NCBI GenBank assembly: GCA_021927905.1 | Contig: BLLK01000045.1 | Span: 558,001 to 622,000, forward strand | DNA: 64,000 bases | Direction: 5' to 3' | Source: Chaetoceros tenuissimus | Taxonomy: Eukaryota; Bacillariophyta; Thalassiosirophyceae; Chaetocerotales; Chaetocerotaceae | Part shown: positions 62,260 through 64,000 of the stretch, piece by piece | Layout of the letters: each line of letters opens with the position of its first letter | Numbering within the stretch: position 1 is the first letter of the stretch | Made by a program: the position numbers and the translations under genes | The notes under the pieces: model-generated | The model's input: only the letters and a program-made list of their open reading frames with translations | What the model was told of the DNA's origin: nothing | Database searches by the model: none

Positions 62260-63346
62260 ATGTGGAACAATCAGGCACAAAATCCATATGGACCTCAATG
62301 TAAGAATATTATATTATCGGATGCGACAACATGACAATACTGCATCATGATGCTTTTTATCTCATTCATCTCCTTGCTTTCACTCTTTTGCAGCAACTGG
62401 AACCAGTGGAGGATCTAGTAGTAACCAACAGAAGCATGATATTTTCGTTGGAAACTTAGCTTTTCAAACAACAGAAGAGCAACTTCATCAAGTGTTTTCA
62501 GAAATTGGTCGGGTGATAAAAGTAAGAATGGTATCGGATATGGAAACTGGAAAACCAAGAGGGTTTGCATTTGTAGAATTCGAAGATCCACAAGCAGCCC
62601 TCTCTGCAATTAGAAATATGAACGATTACGATTTGAATGGAAGAAAGCTTCGTGTGAATTTCAGTAACAGTAGTCATTTGGAAACATTGGCTGGACAATT
62701 GGGTATGGATATGACTAAGAAAGATGCGAATGTAAATATTGCACCAAATCTTGGATCTGCTCCAAGTGCAGGTGCGACAGGTATGGCAGGGGTCAATAGT
62801 ACACAGTCAGGAGGTGCAGATGTGGGAACACAGGCAGTTGCTGCTGCTTTGAAGGGTATGTCAAAGGGTGAAATGTATGATGTCATGTCGAAACTTAAGG
62901 AAATAGCAGACAAAGATCCTGAAGAAGCAAGGAAAATCATCTCAGGACATCCGCAGTTACCAGAGGCATTGCTTTTTCTAATGAGTCAATTGGATATGAT
63001 TAAATCGCCTCTTCCTAACAGTGCAGGTGCTCCTCCTCCTGCAATGCCTATTCCAGTTCCTCAACCAGCAGTTCCACCACCACCAACAGCTAGAAGTGAT
63101 CCAAGAGATCCTCGGGCAAGACAAGATCCAAGGGATCCAAGATCCAGAGGGGCTGATCCTAGGGCACAAATGCATTCGGTACCTCCACCACAACAGCCAA
63201 CTGGTAGCATCGCAGGATTGGATCCAACGTTGGTCAACCAAGTAATGGGATTGACTCCAGCTCAAATTCAACAATTACCAGTTGAGAAGCAACAAAGTAT
63301 TTTAGCATTAAGACAGCAGATTGAAAATGCCAGGGGAGGGATGTAA
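62260..63346 (+). CDS. CSTF2: Cleavage stimulation factor 64-kDa subunit (CstF64)
   Basis: Exons 62260-62299 and 62394-63346 join across a 94-nt GTAAGA...GCAG intron in phase 1, giving 330 residues. An N-terminal RRM (about 24-100) has RNP2 DIFVGNLAF and RNP1 KPRGFAFVEF. The CstF hinge follows (GEMYDVMSKLKEIADKDPEE, HPQLPEALLFLMSQLDMI), then a Pro/Asp/Arg-rich linker with short RDPRxR repeats (about 215-260), and the C-terminal three-helix domain (PTLVNQVMGLTPAQIQQLPV, QSILALRQQIENA). This is the full plan of CstF64, which binds GU-rich elements downstream of the poly(A) site in the nucleus. The protein is shorter than the animal one because the linker is short. Confidence 0.95.
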
Positions 63347-63451
63347 GGATCAATGAATAATAAAATTACTATATTATTTTTTACAAAAGCATTTATATAG
63401 TTTTATTATGTACACAATCCAATATTCATACTTATTCTAGTCCATAGAGAA

Positions 63452-64000
63452 TCATAAGGGTGGTATACTTGAAGGACTTCTTCTCAAAAGATGATAGCAT
63501 GTTGATAGATCATTTTCTTGACTACTTGCTGCAATCATGAAGGGCAAGAGACCAGTGACTGGATCACACTCCTCAACGGTTGCATCTGACATTTGTAGAA
63601 TCATCATAGGATTATTTAAAAGACTCACACCACATTCCAGCGCAAGATGATGAAAAAGCCGACCATTTTCATCCCTCCTGTAAATGGATGAAGGATATCT
63701 TATTGCAAAATCATTCAGATACTCTGGAACAGCTCTAATTACATGGTGAAGAATGGGTAATTTTTTACTGGCAGGAATGCACTCTTTTATGATTTGAAAG
63801 GTTTTTTCTTTTCCGTAGAATTGGACTGCTACATCAAATGTAGTCTCTTTTCTATCATTCATTTGAAAAAGCAGTCCCAAGTCTCGAGGAAAGTATTTGA
63901 TTGTTTTTGACAATGTTAACGCGAAACTACCTGGACCATTAGTCTTGCTTGTTATAGTTGAATGAATGAAAGGCTCTTCACAGTGGTTCTCTTTGAGTTT
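63452..64000 (-). CDS. Ankyrin-like repeat protein, C-terminal part (runs off the window)
   Basis: The minus-strand frame is open from the end of the window to a stop at 63452, about 182 residues, so the gene begins beyond 64000. No ATG lies in the upstream part shown. Degenerate ankyrin-like pairs are visible: FDVAVQFYGKEKTFQIIKEC, PILHHVIRAVPEYLNDFAIR, RRDENGRLFHHLALECGV and LLPFMIAASSQENDLSTCYH. The pattern is typical of the ankyrin/leucine-rich protein families expanded in diatoms. Function unknown. It is convergent with CSTF2, with only 105 bp between the two stop codons. Confidence 0.75.
   Translation of the reverse strand, partial: KLKENHCEEPFIHSTITSKTNGPGSFALTLSKTIKYFPRDLGLLFQMNDRKETTFDVAVQFYGKEKTFQIIKECIPASKKLPILHHVIRAVPEYLNDFAIRYPSSIYRRDENGRLFHHLALECGVSLLNNPMMILQMSDATVEECDPVTGLLPFMIAASSQENDLSTCYHLLRRSPSSIPPL

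Overview
The window looks like nuclear DNA of a diatom, most probably a centric one. It has AT-rich spacers and closely packed genes on both strands. Introns are short GT-AG introns of roughly 60-180 nt. Several proteins begin with a signal peptide followed by an ASAFAP-like Phe, the usual plastid import signal of diatoms. There is a eukaryotic tRNA-Lys with internal Pol III boxes. Proteins rich in Pro-Ser and Lys-Ser resemble diatom wall-associated proteins. A CC2D2A homologue (ciliary transition zone) and a centrin argue for a lineage with flagellated cells; among diatoms these are the centrics, whose sperm are flagellate. The species is inference.

Layout. 1-7.9 kb: end of an unknown gene, tRNA-Lys(UUU), an uncharacterised conserved protein, a divergent IscU/NifU_N-like protein, a probable thylakoid lumen protein and a plastid protein with two AlgH/UPF0301 domains. 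8-25 kb: CC2D2A, an HMA-domain protein with a Cys-rich cluster, a secreted cyclophilin, an isochorismatase-family hydrolase, an ankyrin protein, a plastid CIA30 protein, centrin, a plastid rhomboid and a 264-bp hAT-like MITE. 25-35 kb: an HMG-box protein with a split box and a 7-kb gene for a single-chain channel with four K+-channel/cyclic-nucleotide-binding modules. 35-39 kb: a mirror-image block of two small Tim9-like genes flanked by two paralogous secreted membrane proteins. 39-48 kb: a TraB-family protein, a small Cys-rich membrane protein, a plastid protein, an RPUSD1-like pseudouridine synthase, a GNAT, an ankyrin protein and a 786-bp hAT-like element. 48-64 kb: a short unknown protein, an acidic Ser-rich nuclear-type protein, a Pro-Ser/Lys-Ser wall-type membrane protein, a gametolysin-type M11 protease, a polytopic membrane protein, a 4EHP-class eIF4E, a sulfotransferase, CstF64 and the end of a repeat protein.

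Most genes are ordinary housekeeping or plastid functions with no operon logic. The exceptional item is the four-module channel. Its architecture is that of the CNGK channels known from sperm of sea urchins and other animals, and it lies in the same window as CC2D2A, centrin and a gametolysin-type protease, all plausible for flagellated gametes. Co-location may be chance. The second notable item is the inverted duplication at 35.0-38.8 kb, supported by an intron at the same place and phase in both Tim genes. Exon structures were worked out by hand from frame continuity and splice signals; no alignments or searches could be run.
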